DNA of 64,000 bases from Panagrolaimus kolymaensis. Lineage: Eukaryota > Nematoda > Chromadorea > Rhabditida > Panagrolaimidae. The notes under the pieces were generated by a model. The model saw only the letters and a list, made by a program, of their open reading frames with translations. It ran no database searches and was not told the DNA's origin. Made by a program: the position numbers and the translations under genes. The stretch spans positions 150,207-214,206 of the forward strand of contig JAJQJQ010000095.1 of NCBI GenBank assembly GCA_028622995.1, written 5' to 3'. Of the stretch, positions 43,419 to 56,114 are shown piece after piece (positions within the stretch are counted from its first letter, which is position 1; each line of letters opens with the position of its first letter).

Positions 43419-44942
43419 GACATGAAAAAACTCATCTATGGTTAACCGAGGCTGAAAAGTCGGATCCTAGGGTTAAAAAATACGTAGATCACGAATCTGA
43501 ACTCAGATTTATAGAACATATAGGTGGAAATTGAGTTAAAGAATGTCTCACCACGAAAATCCAAAATTCTATAATTAATTTTTTATGGCTTATTCTAGGG
43601 GTTATTTATAGCGTAGATTAACGTTTTGGACAAATTTCAGAATTTTACTCTTACTCATTCTTGAGTTCCACGTCCTCAAAGTTTACAATTTGTAAGTTTT
43701 AATATATCCCATAGGAGAACCTCCATTTTTTTGAAGGTCGTCAAAAATGTAATCCACTACGATTAAACCTAACAACCTACTCAAAAATCGTATCGAATAA
43801 AAAAAATTTCCTACTGGGGGGAAGAAATACTTCAGACTCCTTGAATGCGGATAAAAGCACACGATACAAAAGAAAGTTTATTCAAAACTTCATGATAAAC
43901 ATTAGTTTTGAAGGAAATGCTTTGTAGAAAAATTAAAACAAACATAAAAAAAATTATTGGTAAGAATAAAAACATTACATGCCTTACTTATGCCGAAACA
44001 CCAACCCAATACCCAATACACCCTAAATTAATAAAATCAAAAAAATGAGAAATTTTTAAAACTTTAATTTTGACTTTAGCTCATCATTTCTAGACCTAAT
44101 TTGGGTCGTAAAACTCGAATTTGATGTTATCTATAATGTTAGAGCTGTTTAAAAAAAACTTTTGTGGATAGTGAAAATTTGCATATTTAAAAAATTCATA
44201 ACTCAGTTTGTAATAGGTTTTATGGGTCAACCGTTGTCAAATTCGTGTTCTACGACCCAAATTAGGTCTAGAAATGATGAGCTAAAGCCAAAATTAAAGT
44301 TTTAAAAATTTCTCATTTTTTTGATTTTATTAATTTAGGGTGTATTGGGTATTGGGTTGGTGTTTCGGCATAAGTAAGGCATGTAATGTTTTTATTCTTA
44401 CCAATAATTTTTTTTATGTTTGTTTTAATTTTTCTACAAAGCATTTCCTTCAAAACTAATGTTTATCATGAAGTTTGGAATAAACTTTCTTTTGTATCGT
44501 GTGCTTTTATCCGCATTCAAGGAGTCTGAAGTATTTCTTCCCCCCAGTAGGAAATTTTTTTTATTCGATACGATTTTTGAGTAGGTTGTTAGGTTTAATC
44601 GTAGTGGATTACATTTTTGACGACCTTCAAAAAAATGGAGGTTCTCCTATGGGATATATTAAAACTTACAAATTGTAAACTTTGAGGACGTGGAACTCAA
44701 GAATGAGTAAGAGTAAAATTCTGAAATCTGTCCAAAACGTTAATCTACGCTATAAATAACCCCTAGAATAAGCCATAAAAAATTAATTATAGAATTTTGG
44801 ATTTTCGTGGTGAGACATTCTTTAACTCAATTTCCACCTATATGTTCTATAAATCTGAGTTCAGATTCGTGATCTACGTATTTTTTAACCCTAGGATCCG
44901 ACTTTTCAGCCTCGGTTAACCATAGATGAGTTTTTTCATGTC
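43419..44942. repeat. 1.5-kb palindrome (foldback element)
   Basis: Arms 43419-44124 and 44237-44942 (706 bp each) are nearly perfect inverted copies around a spacer of 112 bp. Outer ends read GACATGAAAAAACTCATC. A weaker match continues outward (TCGAGACA) after a 13-base gap. No coding sequence. The inner part of each arm shares a block (TCATTTCTAGACCTAATTTG and following bases) with the TIR of the 12.5-18.9 kb transposon, so it may be a relative that moves with that family's enzyme. No target duplication was identified. Confidence 0.85.
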
Positions 44943-45243
44943 CGCCAGGTTTCGATTTGTCTCGACTTAAAAAAAAATTCGATTTTATATTCAATCAAAT
45001 TATCATTTTGAGATTATTTATTTATTTTCTGCCGTGATTTATAATTATTATAAAAGGTTAATCCCTTAAATAAGTTTGAAGTCCAACCTATCAAATCATT
45101 TATTGCCGAAATTTTTTTGTTACGCTTTATCGATTCTTTTTGTAATTCCCAAACTTTTTTTTGTTCATTTGTTTATCGATAAAACCTTTTAAGTTTTGAA
45201 GAAAGTTATTACTACATCTCTCAAATATTAAATACTTTCAATC

Positions 45244-46261
45244 ATGGCATCAGATATCGACCGCCGAAAGCAAATCAGTGTTCGTGGTATTGCTCAAGTT
45301 GAAAATGTAGCAAATATCAAGAAAGGTTTCAATCGTCATTTGCATTTTTCCCTTATCAAGGTACACCATCACTTTTCCTTCCCTTTAATCATAATTAAAT
45401 TTTAACTTTAGGATCGTAATGTTGCAACTCCTCGAGATTATTATTTTGCCCTTGCTGATACTGTTCGTGACCATCTTGTCAGTCGATGGATTCGTACTCA
45501 ACAATATTATTATGAACATGATCCTAAACGTGTTTATTATCTCTCCCTTGAATTTTATATGGGCCGAACTTTATCTAATACCATGCTTTCACTCGGTCTT
45601 CAAGCAACCGTTGATGAAGCTTTATATCAACTTGGTCTCAATATTGAAGAATTAGAAGAAATTGAAGAGGATGCAGGTCTTGGTAATGGTGGACTTGGTC
45701 GTTTAGCTGCATGCTTCCTTGATTCCATGGCAACTCTTGGAATCCCAGCATCGGGATATGGCCTTCGATATGAATATGGAATTTTCAAGCAGGTTATTAA
45801 AGATGGTTGGCAAATGGAAGAACCAGATGATTGGCTTCGTTTTGGTAATCCATGGGAAAAGGCTCGCCCAGAATACATGCTTCCCGTTAATTTTTATGGA
45901 AGAGTTGAAAAAGATTCTGATGGAAAGGTAAAAAAATTGTTTTTTAAAATGCGAATTTATAATGACTTATTCGAATTTTTAGAGCAAATGGGTTGATACA
46001 CATTTAGTTTTTGCAATGCCCTACGATACTCCCGTCCCAGGCTTTCGAAACAACGTCGTCAATACACTTCGTTTATGGTCAGCCAAAGCTGAAAACCATT
46101 TCCATTTGAAATTTTTTAATGATGGAGATTATGTTCAAGCAGTTATGGATCGAAATTTAACTGAAAACATTACTCGAGTTTTATATCCAAATGATAATGT
46201 TTTTGTTGGGAAAGAACTTCGTTTAAAGCAACAATATTTCCTTGTTGCTGCAACACTATAG
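45244..46261 (+). pseudogene. pygl-1: Glycogen phosphorylase, 3' truncated
   Basis: Exons 45244-45360, 45412-45927 and 45983-46261 join in phase 0. The 303 residues match the N-terminal third of glycogen phosphorylase, which releases glucose-1-phosphate from glycogen. The conserved [41 protein letters not shown] and the [13 protein letters not shown], [15 protein letters not shown] and [16 protein letters not shown] blocks are all present. Directly after VAATL, where the protein should go on for over 500 residues including the PLP lysine region, a TAG stops it at 46261 and no homologous exon follows. The next gene on the right is the 3' end of spectrin on the other strand. The catalytic C-terminal half is missing, so no activity is expected. 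Confidence 0.9.
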
Positions 46262-46496
46262 CTTTTTCAAGTTCATTTTGCTGAACACAAATTATAATTT
46301 ATACTTTTATTAATAATATTAAATACTATTTTTGAAGAAAAAAACAAAACAAAATAAATAAAAAAATTTAGATAAATAAATAATAACAAAAATTCGAAGA
46401 TAAAAATATTACAAAATTCAAAGAAAAAAAGGTGTCGCATTTTCGAAGAGAAAAATATTAATTAATAATAATGGCCATATTTTTTGTGATAATGTT
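46262..46496. other. Junction between phosphorylase fragment and spectrin 3' end
   Basis: AT-rich, 235 bases. The phosphorylase break and the spectrin 3' UTR both fall here. Confidence 0.5.
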
Positions 46497-49400
46497 TTAA
46501 TGGTGCCAAAAAAAAGTGAAAATAATAAACAATTTTGAATGTTTAGAACTACGTTTAAAAATGGAAGGGAATCGTCGCTTTTTAACGGAATCTGTATCAT
46601 CTCCATCTGAGGAATGATGAGAACGTTCCACTCCTTCATTGGATGAAGCAGGTTTAAGTTCATGATCATCATAGGTTAAAGTTTCCTAAACAAAAAATGA
46701 TTTTGTTTGAAATTTTTTTATATGAAAAGTATTCTTACGTTTGCTCGATTAAAATCAGATGATCGTCGATTTTCTAATGTATTATAACCTCGATCATAAC
46801 TTGAGCTTGTGGAAGGTCGATGTTCAAGGGTTCGGCTTCTTGAAAATTCTTCAGGTCGAGGTGGAGGAAGATGGGATGGAGCTTCATCAGATGCCTAAAA
46901 TTTAAATTAAAAATATTGCTCTTCAATCATTTACTAAATTAAATTATTACTTCTTTATAACTTTTTAATTGATTACATGGTTCCAAATTAGCGTGAAAAT
47001 TAATTTTTTCAACCCATTCAATCATTTTACCATAATTTGCTTTTTGATTTGCTTCCTTTTTATCTGCAATTGAATCACAACATGCAAAATGATATACAGC
47101 TCCATCCGAAGTATGAAGGGTAAAAGCATTAGGACGTTTAGTAGTGACTCCACATGAAGCATTATGAATATAAATTGGTGGAGCATCTGCCATATTATTC
47201 ATATAATGATCATAATCTTTAAAGAAGCAAAGAAGTTGACCACATAAAATTGTGTAATATCTTTTCCAAGTTCTAACGGTTGCACGTTTTCCAGCACTTT
47301 GTAAATCATTCTTACGTTCGAGATATCTAAAATAAAGTTTTATGGTTATGGTATTTTAATTTATTTTTTGCATATTTTTACTTACCCATGCATATCAATA
47401 GCTCGTAAATCACTTTGATGATGAGAATTTCGTTTAATTGATTGTGTTCGTCGAGTTGTAAAACCTGGGGTTTTTCCCATTGGCGGAGCAGCAGATCCAG
47501 CTAAAAGTTCACTTGATCGTCGAAGAATTTCAACATCTTGTCGTGAACTTGTGGATGAAGTTGGAAGTTGATTAATGGTTGCAGAAATGAGAACATTTTC
47601 ATGTGAACCAGTGGAAGATGCGCGATTTCTTGCTCTTGGAAGGGTGGTTGCTATAATTTCAGGCGCAGCCTCTTGAGATGGGGTTCGTTTAATGATGGAA
47701 ATCTCTTGAGTTTTTCTTCTTTCACGTTCTTGTCGCTTTTCTTGAAGAATTTTTTTCTTTTCAAGGGTTTTAATTTGTTGAGTATCTCGCCGATTTTCAA
47801 CAGCGGATTCTCTACGGTTAATAATTTCTTGTTCTCGATTTCGAACTGTAGCCATTTGTTCTTCGACTTTTGTGATGCGTCGAACAGCATCAAATTGGCC
47901 TTTTTGAGCATCAAGGGTAACAAGGAAATCTTCAAATAGTCTAATCATATCCTCTACAGTTTCCACTGAATCCACATTTCTCCAATCTTCTTTAAGAAGG
48001 CCTTCACGTTCAACAAGCCATTTTTCAAGATATGCGGCTTGATGCATCCATTGTTGAACATCAAAATTCATTTCATAAACATTTTTGCGTGATTCCCAAA
48101 TCTCAATTAAATCACAGAAACCATTTTCAAGATCTTTAATTTTTAATTTAATTTCATTAGAAAGGGCATTACCACTTGAAATCATTTTTTGTCCAACTTG
48201 AACAAACATAACTTTTTGTGGTTCACGTGTAGCAATTTCAGCTCGATATTCATTATGTCTTACTGATAAAGCTTCACAACCCATTAAATCATGTGGAAGG
48301 ACTTCACCAATGATGGTGGTTTCCATTTGTCGAATCCATGCCAGCAAATCTCGATGATCATGGAAGTAAGTTTGATTATTTTGCGCTTGAGTGAGACGAT
48401 CTTGGAATTTTCGTGCTTCATCTCGAATATCTTTTAATTGTTCTTCAAGTTCAAGTCGACGAACTTCGAGATGTTCTTGAGTTCGAGGGAATTGTTGTAC
48501 CTAAAAAGAATCATAAATTAGTTAATTATTTATAGCAAAATCCTAGTTGTTTATATTTAAATGTTATTATTATTGTTTATATTTTAAAATGAAATATAAC
48601 TTACCATCCGATCGGCTTCGCGACAAAGTTCACCAACTTGCTTTTCAACTACGAAAAGACCACGCAAAAATTCTTCATGAGCTTGGGCGAAACGATTAAC
48701 GGCTTCAAGATCGATTGAAGTAAGATCTTCACCTTGAAGGGAAACAATTTGGGCTTCCTTTTCACCCAAACGATTAAGCATTTCATCAGCTTCTTGATCA
48801 AAGATGTGAATGTTTTTAGCATCGAGAAGAGCTTGTTGCTGATCATTAGCAGCTTCATTAACTTCCCGCCAAAGTTGTTGTAATTCGCTTCCATGAGCTC
48901 GAATGGATGAACTGAAGGGATTATTATTGTGAAGGAGTTCCTCTTGTTTTTTTCCAATTGCATGGACCTTTTCTCCAGCAGAGCTAAGTTCACGATAAAC
49001 TTGTTCGAATTGTTCAATTAAAGCTTGACAATCTTCAAGATCTCGACCATAATCATCCCGCATAGCCAATCGTTGCTTTTCTTTCAACCATTCCGAAATA
49101 TCATCAACTTGTCGAACAAATTTATAATATTCTGATGCATCATGAAGTCGCTTCTTACGATCGCGGCATTCATTTTCAAGTTTGGAATAATATTCTTCAA
49201 TTCTTGCTTGAGCGGTTGTAATTTGGGTGGAATCAAAATGACTTCCACGAACAAGTCTATCCGAAATTTTTCTCAATCGATTGATTTCATCTTTAAATTG
49301 TTTAATTTCTCCGTCAATAATAATGAGGCGGCGAAGATGAGCTTCCGCTGTGACTTCATTATTTCCAACTTCTTGATTATGTACCATTGGCATGCGTTCA

Positions 49401-52400
49401 CGCATCCATGCATCAGCTTCATTAGCTTCTGCATAATATTCTTGTGAAAGCAATGATTCAGCAAGACGATGTGCTCGTTCTTTGGACTTTTTTTGAACGG
49501 TATCAAATTGGTGGGTTAAAGTGTGGAGAATTTTTTCAATGTCTGCAGTAGCAAAATGACCTGCATTTTTCATTTCAGTTCCATTAATTTTAACTTGGGA
49601 AATGATTGGTGATCGAGAACTGATTTCTTGTTCAAGGATGGCATGCTTTTTATTGAGCGATTGAGCTGCATGTAAAGTGCTACCATAATCAGTGCTTTGA
49701 AGGCGAGGAACAAGTTCATGAAGCCAATCAGCTTGTTCTTGAGCTTCATCCATCCATTGGAAATATTTTAATGAATCCTGCAAATTATCCGCTCGAATTT
49801 GGCATGGTTCTTTTAAGCCATTGTATCGTTCTTGAATGCGTTCACTGTGTTCAAATTGTTCAGCGAAATTTTCATAATTTCCTTCTTTCATTTCAGCAGC
49901 TTTATGTGAAACTTCTTGAACGAGTGGACGTTTGGCTTCAACTTCAGCTCGAAGTTCATCGTGTTTTTTGATTAGCTTCTCCACTGATTGAGTATCCTTT
50001 CCATGATCTTCAGTTGAAAGAGTATGCTCTATACCATCAAGCCATTTTTCAATATCATCTAGTTTTCGACTAAGTTGATAAGCTTCATATGATTCTTTTA
50101 AGAGTTTTGTTTTCTTTGCTGATTTATTTTTAAGTTCATCCCAACCGGAAATAACTTCATTTAATTGCATTCGAATTCGTTCTTTTTCAATGTGATTCGA
50201 TGAAATAAGTTTGTATCCAACAGATTTAATTTCTTCAATACGATTTTCATTTGCAACTACTTCAGCTTCAGCGGCAAGATGTTTTTGAAGTTTTGATCGA
50301 AGATTTGTTGGGTCAATATAATCATTATCATATGCCAATTGTAAGCGAGAATTCATCCAAGTTATAAGTTCACCACAAGTTCGAATAAATTCATGAAGCT
50401 TACGTGAATCTTCCAAATTTCTTCGTTTTAGATGACAATTTTCAATGAGATTATTATATCGGGCCAAAACTTCATCATATTTAGTTTTAACCATTTCAGC
50501 TTCATGGTCGTTTGAATCATCCAAAATGCTTGCATGTTCTTTAAGTAGTTGAATCTTTTCATTTCCTTGAGTAATAATAGTTTTCTCAAAAGCATCATGC
50601 TTTTTAATTAAAGATTCTACAGAATCAATGGAATCTCCAGCATCATATTGATTGATTACAGCTTCTTTGGATGCAATCCAAGATTCTGTTAATACAACTT
50701 GGGCATTGAGAATTTGAAGTTTCAATAATTTCGCGAGGGTAACTCTTTCAGTTTCCCATGTTTGACGGATTTGATGTTCAATATTTTGGAGGCGACGATG
50801 AGCTCGATTTATTTCAGCTTTAGGATCGGGTTGTTTCGTGGCAATTTCTTGTCCAAGTTCGCTTAGATTTTTTAATTCTTGTTCATGTCCGACTATTTCA
50901 CCTTGTTTTTCTGCGTGGCTTGCAATGAGAGCTTCATCATCAGCAACGCTTCGAGGGCGAATATATGAAGTCATTTTAACGCTGATTCCATTAGCCCAAG
51001 ATTCAGTCTTTTTAACAGCATCAAAATATTTATGCAAATTGAAGGATTGTTCAAGGCGTTGGCGGCGAGCATGAGCAAGATCTGCAAGATGTTTCCAACT
51101 ATTTTCAAGCAAAGTTAATGCCACAATAATGGAATTTCGAAGTGGTGGATCTTTTGTTAGAAGTTCTTTGGCTTCTTGGTCATGAGAATTAAGTTTTTTA
51201 TGAATGGCAGACATATCTCGTTCGATGGTGTCTTGTTTGCAAAGGAGGGCTTCAACGCTGGATAAATCTTTTCCATAATCTTCAGTTGAAAGTAAGGCTG
51301 CCTTTTCATGTATTCGAGTATTGGTTTCATCAACATCTCGATTAAATCGATGAACAGCTAGAGCTGCTTCAAGAGAAATGCGATAGGAATCCATTCGACC
51401 ATGAATAACAGACCAAGTTTCATTTAATTCACGAAGTTTAGCCTCAATTTCCGGTGCACTATCACTGCCTTGTTTAATAAGTTTTTGTCCAAGTCGATTA
51501 ACTTCTTGCAAAGTTCGATCATCAACGCTTTGATTAGCATGTTTGCCGGTGAGACGATCAAGCAAAGTTTGACAATGTTCAAGATCATTTCCCATATCAT
51601 TAGCATTAAGGAGAAGTTGCTTTTCACGAACCCAAACATGAACTCGTTCCACGGCTTGATTAAATTCAAAAAGATCTCGAGCTTCTTCAAGGGCAAGGGC
51701 AAGTTGGCGAGAAACCGAAAGAAGTCGATCCCAATTATGAAGAACTAATTCAGCTTTTTGTTCCAAAGCTTTATTGGCGGATGAATTACGAAGCTTTGTA
51801 AGATGAGTTCTGATGGCATTAATTCTTGGTTCATTTGCTTTAACTTCAATTTCGAGAGCTTGTTGTCTTTTTAGATTATCAAGTTTTTTTCCCAATGACA
51901 TTGTTTTGGATTGTTCATGAAGTTGGGCTGTGAGACGTTTAAGTTTATCATTGATCCATAAATCAAGATCAGTGAGATCATCTTCAAATTTAGCTTGTTG
52001 AAGGGCAGCTTGAAGCCGACGAAGCACATCATTATGTTGGCTTCGGCATTCATCAAGAGCAGCATGGACTCGTTTAAGATTAGCGTCAATCCGATTAACT
52101 TCCATATGTTCTTGTCGAATGAGGGTTTGGTCAGCTTCATCAAGAACGGCAACACGTTCACTCAATTGTGAAAGGACTTTAGTGAAAGTTTCAAATTGGC
52201 GAAGTTCTGATTCAACTGCTTCAACGGTATTTCCAATTTCAAACGATTGAAGGGTGGTTTGCCTGGTTTGAATTGCTGCAATGGTGGTTCGAACATCGCG
52301 AGTGAAACTATGGAATTGAACAACTTGGTGAAGATATTTATCACGCAATTCCCATTCATGTTTAACATGTTCATAAGCGATCAAAGCTTGGTTGAGCTTA

Positions 52401-55352
52401 TCTTCAATTTCCTTCTTTCCATAATGCTTCTTTTCAAGCAAAACTGCTGCTGTTCGTTGAATTTCAACAAATTCTTTTTCACGTCCTTCAATTTCAAGCT
52501 TGAGTCGAGAGTGCTCTTTTCTCATAAGTTCAGCATTTTGTAAATCATTTATCATTCGTTCATTATCTGAACGCATTTCAGCGTTGGCATTATCAGTCCA
52601 CGAAATGAAATCGCGTGCAAGTCCAAGGAATCTTTGGAGATCATAACTTTGGGCAAGCATAATGTGTCGATGATTGGCAGCTTTTTCAAGATCATCCCAA
52701 AGTTCAGCTAGAAGTTTAATTTGTTCATTAATATTTTCTGCATTTGTTGTATATTCTTTTCTCAAACGGCCACCTTCTTCAATAAGTTGGTATAATTGTT
52801 TTTGAAGTTCTTTGCATTCATTTGTGAAAATGTTATGCTTTTGAATTAAAGCTTTAACTTGTTTAGGTCCACGTCCAAGATCCGTTGGCATAGTATTACG
52901 TTTTTCTTTAAGGGTATATGTAATTTCCGCAACATCACGATTAAATTTATGAAGTTCTTCTGCAACAAGAAGCTTCTTGGCTCGACTTTCAGTATAATCA
53001 AGCAAAATGGTCCAAACACTTCGAAGTTTTTCTTGTCGCTTCAAAATATCTCGAGCATATGGTTTTGCTTTAAGAACCAATTCATTTGCCATTTGTTCAC
53101 ATTGTACAAATCTATCACTTCCCGTTCGAACATTATGTTGGAATTCATCAAATTTCAATTTTAAATCTTGAAGATGTTCATAATCGGTGCCATAATCTTC
53201 AGACATGGCTACTTGAAGTTGTTCGTTGATCCATTGTTCAAGTTCTTGACTTTCAATATTGTAATTGCAAAGGGCAATGAAGTTTTCCATTTCAAGTCTC
53301 TTTTCATCCACATATTTTTCAAAGTTGTTAAAATCAGTTTCAACTTTTTCTTGTCGGCTTTCAAAAAGTGAAGAATCACCAAATTTGGTTAATTTTCTTG
53401 CGGTTTCAGCAAGCTTTCCAATGGAATTTTTATAAACTACCATATCTTTTTGAAGGACTTTCAAAGTTGAAAGAACTTTTTGAGCTTTAATTTCATCAAC
53501 ATTTTCAATATTATTTTCAATCATGTTTCGTTTTTCTGCAATCCAATTTTCAATTTCTCCAATTTCAAATAGATATTGTTCTCGTTGTTATGCCCATCGA
53601 AGAGAATTTCGACGAGCTCCAACAGCATCTTGAAGTCCATGCCAAGCTGCATTGAGTTCTCCACATTTGCTCTTAATATGGGGAGTTGACATATGGCCGC
53701 TGGCAATTAAAGCATCACCATTTCGAAGAATTTTTTTTACACTTGGTTCATGAGTAACAACTTCATTTTCAAGTTGTTCATGTTTTTTCAACATATTTAT
53801 GGCTTCCGTAAGCGAGCGAGGAGCAATTTCAGAATCAGCAATTTGTCGCTTTTCTTCAATCCAATGCAATTCCACATCAGCATCAAATTCAAGTTGATGC
53901 CATTTGAGAAGTTCTTCAAGTATGGCTCTACGTTCTTCAACTGGATTTTGAAGATTGTTGAATCGAGTAACAAGGTGATCAACGCTTTTAAGAATGGTTC
54001 GAGAATCATAATGTCCTCGTTGACCCATTTCTTGAGCTTTTTGACTAACATAGGTGATTTTAGTTTCAAGCATATTAATATCTTGATCCAAATTATTTTT
54101 ACGTTGGATGAGTTCTTTGACACTTCGTAGATCACTGACGGATTCATTCATTTTTAATTGGCGCTCAATATCATCCAAACGAGCATTGGCATCATCGATA
54201 GCTCGAGTGATATCTTTTTTATCTGCAGCTTGATTAAGTTTGTTAGTTTTATCTTTAACAAATTCATTTAATTCTTTCCAAGCTTTATTTAATCTATCAA
54301 GAACGGCTTCAATTCGTGGAGTTTCATAATGTTTTCGATGAATCAAATCTCCGCCTTGATGATTCACACGACTAAGTTCAGCTTCATTTGCTTGAACTTC
54401 TGCAACAAAAGCTTGATGTTTTCGTTGAGCTCGATCAAGGCCTATTCCATCCATGAATGAAAGATCTTGGGCGATGCGCTTCTTTTCTGTAATCCAAGCA
54501 AAAAGTTCATCGGCATTTCGACGGAATTGTTGATAAATCAAAGCTTCATCAAGTTGGGCTCTGCGACGAGAAGCATTAACGAAAACAGCTCGACGACGTT
54601 CAAGAACTTCATTTCTTCGATTATTAATATATTCAGATTGATGGTGTTCAGCACCGATGAGTTTATCCACAGTTTCACTAAAGGCCTTAAGGCGATCTTC
54701 TTGAGCGCTGAGTTTGGATTCAAAATCAGCATGAGATTTAAGAAGATTTTCAACGCCTTCAACAGAATTTCCAAGATTTCCTATATCCAAAAATGCTTCA
54801 TGGACTTTTGTAAGAGCATCAATGCGATCTGCTTCACGATTGAATGTTTGCAAATCAAACAATTGTTGATATTCATGGTAGCGAGCATTCCAAGCTTCTT
54901 CAAGAGCTTTCTTTCCATTTGCAACTTCTCGAAGTTTATCATGAACTTGAACAAGGCCAGGATTTTTTTTTAAAAGCCGCTTTCCAAGGTCATCAACGTA
55001 GGCAATTTCATAATCTTTTGCAGCGATTTCATCTCGAAGTTGAACATGGCTTTGAAGGAGATCTTCCGCTGATAAAGCATTCGCTGGTTCATTAATGATG
55101 GTGTGGGTGGTTCGATGGAGCCATTCAAGAAGATTCCTAAAATAATGTTGTAATTAAAAATATTTCAATATTGAATATCTTACTTTGCTGCTCGATCAAA
55201 CATGACAGTTCCTTGAGATTGTTCAGCTTCATTAATCTTTTGTTTAGCTTGAGCCATTAAATCTCGATGGAGTTTATCCAATTCTGATAACATTTTATCC
55301 ACTTCATCAGCATATTCAGGATGTTCACGTTTTATTTGTTTTCCCAATTCTT
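46497..55352 (-). CDS. sma-1: Beta-heavy spectrin, 5' truncated, with one in-frame stop
   Basis: Minus-strand exons 55352-55184 (start of a hybrid exon), 55136-48605, 48500-47386, 47326-46951, 46894-46739 and 46685-46497 join in phase. They give about 2,850 residues: some 23 spectrin repeats (about 106 residues each, with the usual W and HE.. landmarks), then a coiled basic linker, a PH domain (YLERKNDLQSAGKRATVRTWKRYYTILCG region, 47326-46951) and a basic tail KKRRFPSIFKRSSKHSK. Beta spectrin has 17 repeats, so the number points to the beta-heavy form (SMA-1/Karst), a membrane-skeleton crosslinker of epithelia. Actin-binding CH domains, SH3 and early repeats are absent. A single TAA at 53588-53590 (RRNSLRWA, stop, QREQYLF) interrupts an otherwise clean frame. 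The gene may continue beyond the satellite or be a broken copy. Confidence 0.9.
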
Positions 55353-56114
55353 TTTCTTCCCATTTTTCGGGGATATATAATTTTTCAAGGCTTCTCCGTT
55401 CAGCCCGTTCAGCAGAAGTCTCAACATAATCCTCATCGTTATCATCCCCTGCAAGATTTTCTTCGTCATCCGATATTTCTGGGTCAACTCCGTCGATAAA
55501 AAAATCGAGAGAGTATTGTTCATAATCAAGATTGGAGAGTAAACCTATAAAAAATAAGAAGAAATTTTTTTAAATAATATATGAAAACAAACTTTTGATG
55601 TAAGAAAATTTTTTCTTTTCATTTCGTGATAAATTTATAGGATCCAAAGCTATTCCAAATTGATCCACTAAAGCCTTTAAAATAGCGGGAATATTTATAT
55701 TATTTTTATTTCTTCCCAATAAAGTTGCTGTTTTCATATTTCCTCGACATCCTTTATTTGAGCGAACGTGCTAAAATAAATTTGAGATATTTAAAAAACT
55801 TTTTTAACTTTTTTATAACCTACTTTACGGAAATTAGCAGTTGGGGCAGTAATAGAAGCGCATTGAGAATGAAAAGCAACCGGTAAAATATTTTGATTTT
55901 GCCGAATATAAACACCTTTAGGCTTGAAGCAAACAAAAAGAATAATACAAAACACCACCAAGATAGCAACAACAATTACCATAGCATCAAAAGAATATTC
56001 AAGAGTAGTGTTACGTGGAGAAATTGGGGTTTGAAGATTTTCTTCTATTTCTTCAATAAGCTCGCCAACTGGACAAGCGAGAACAACCATGAATAATAAA
56101 AATAATAGGTTCAT
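55184..56114 (-). CDS. Transposon-spectrin hybrid 5' exons
   Basis: Exons 56114-55824, 55770-55593 and 55544-55184. The first two are identical in protein to exons 1-2 of the Tc5-like transposase (signal peptide, NTT sequon, membrane segment, FKPKG). The third begins as its exon 3, up to EKWEE at 55353, and then passes in the same frame into spectrin (KELGKQIKREHPEYADEVDK). All splice sites of the transposon exons are kept, so a message starting in the element would encode a membrane-anchored spectrin-repeat protein, as far as the TAA at 53588. The junction shares GGGAAGAAA with the intact transposon, so end joining at short homology is likely. Could also be an assembly join. Confidence 0.75.

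Noticed and set aside
53500..53600. An intron around the spectrin stop codon
   Set aside because: No GT donor lies between the last matching codons, and both sides are directly contiguous spectrin sequence.
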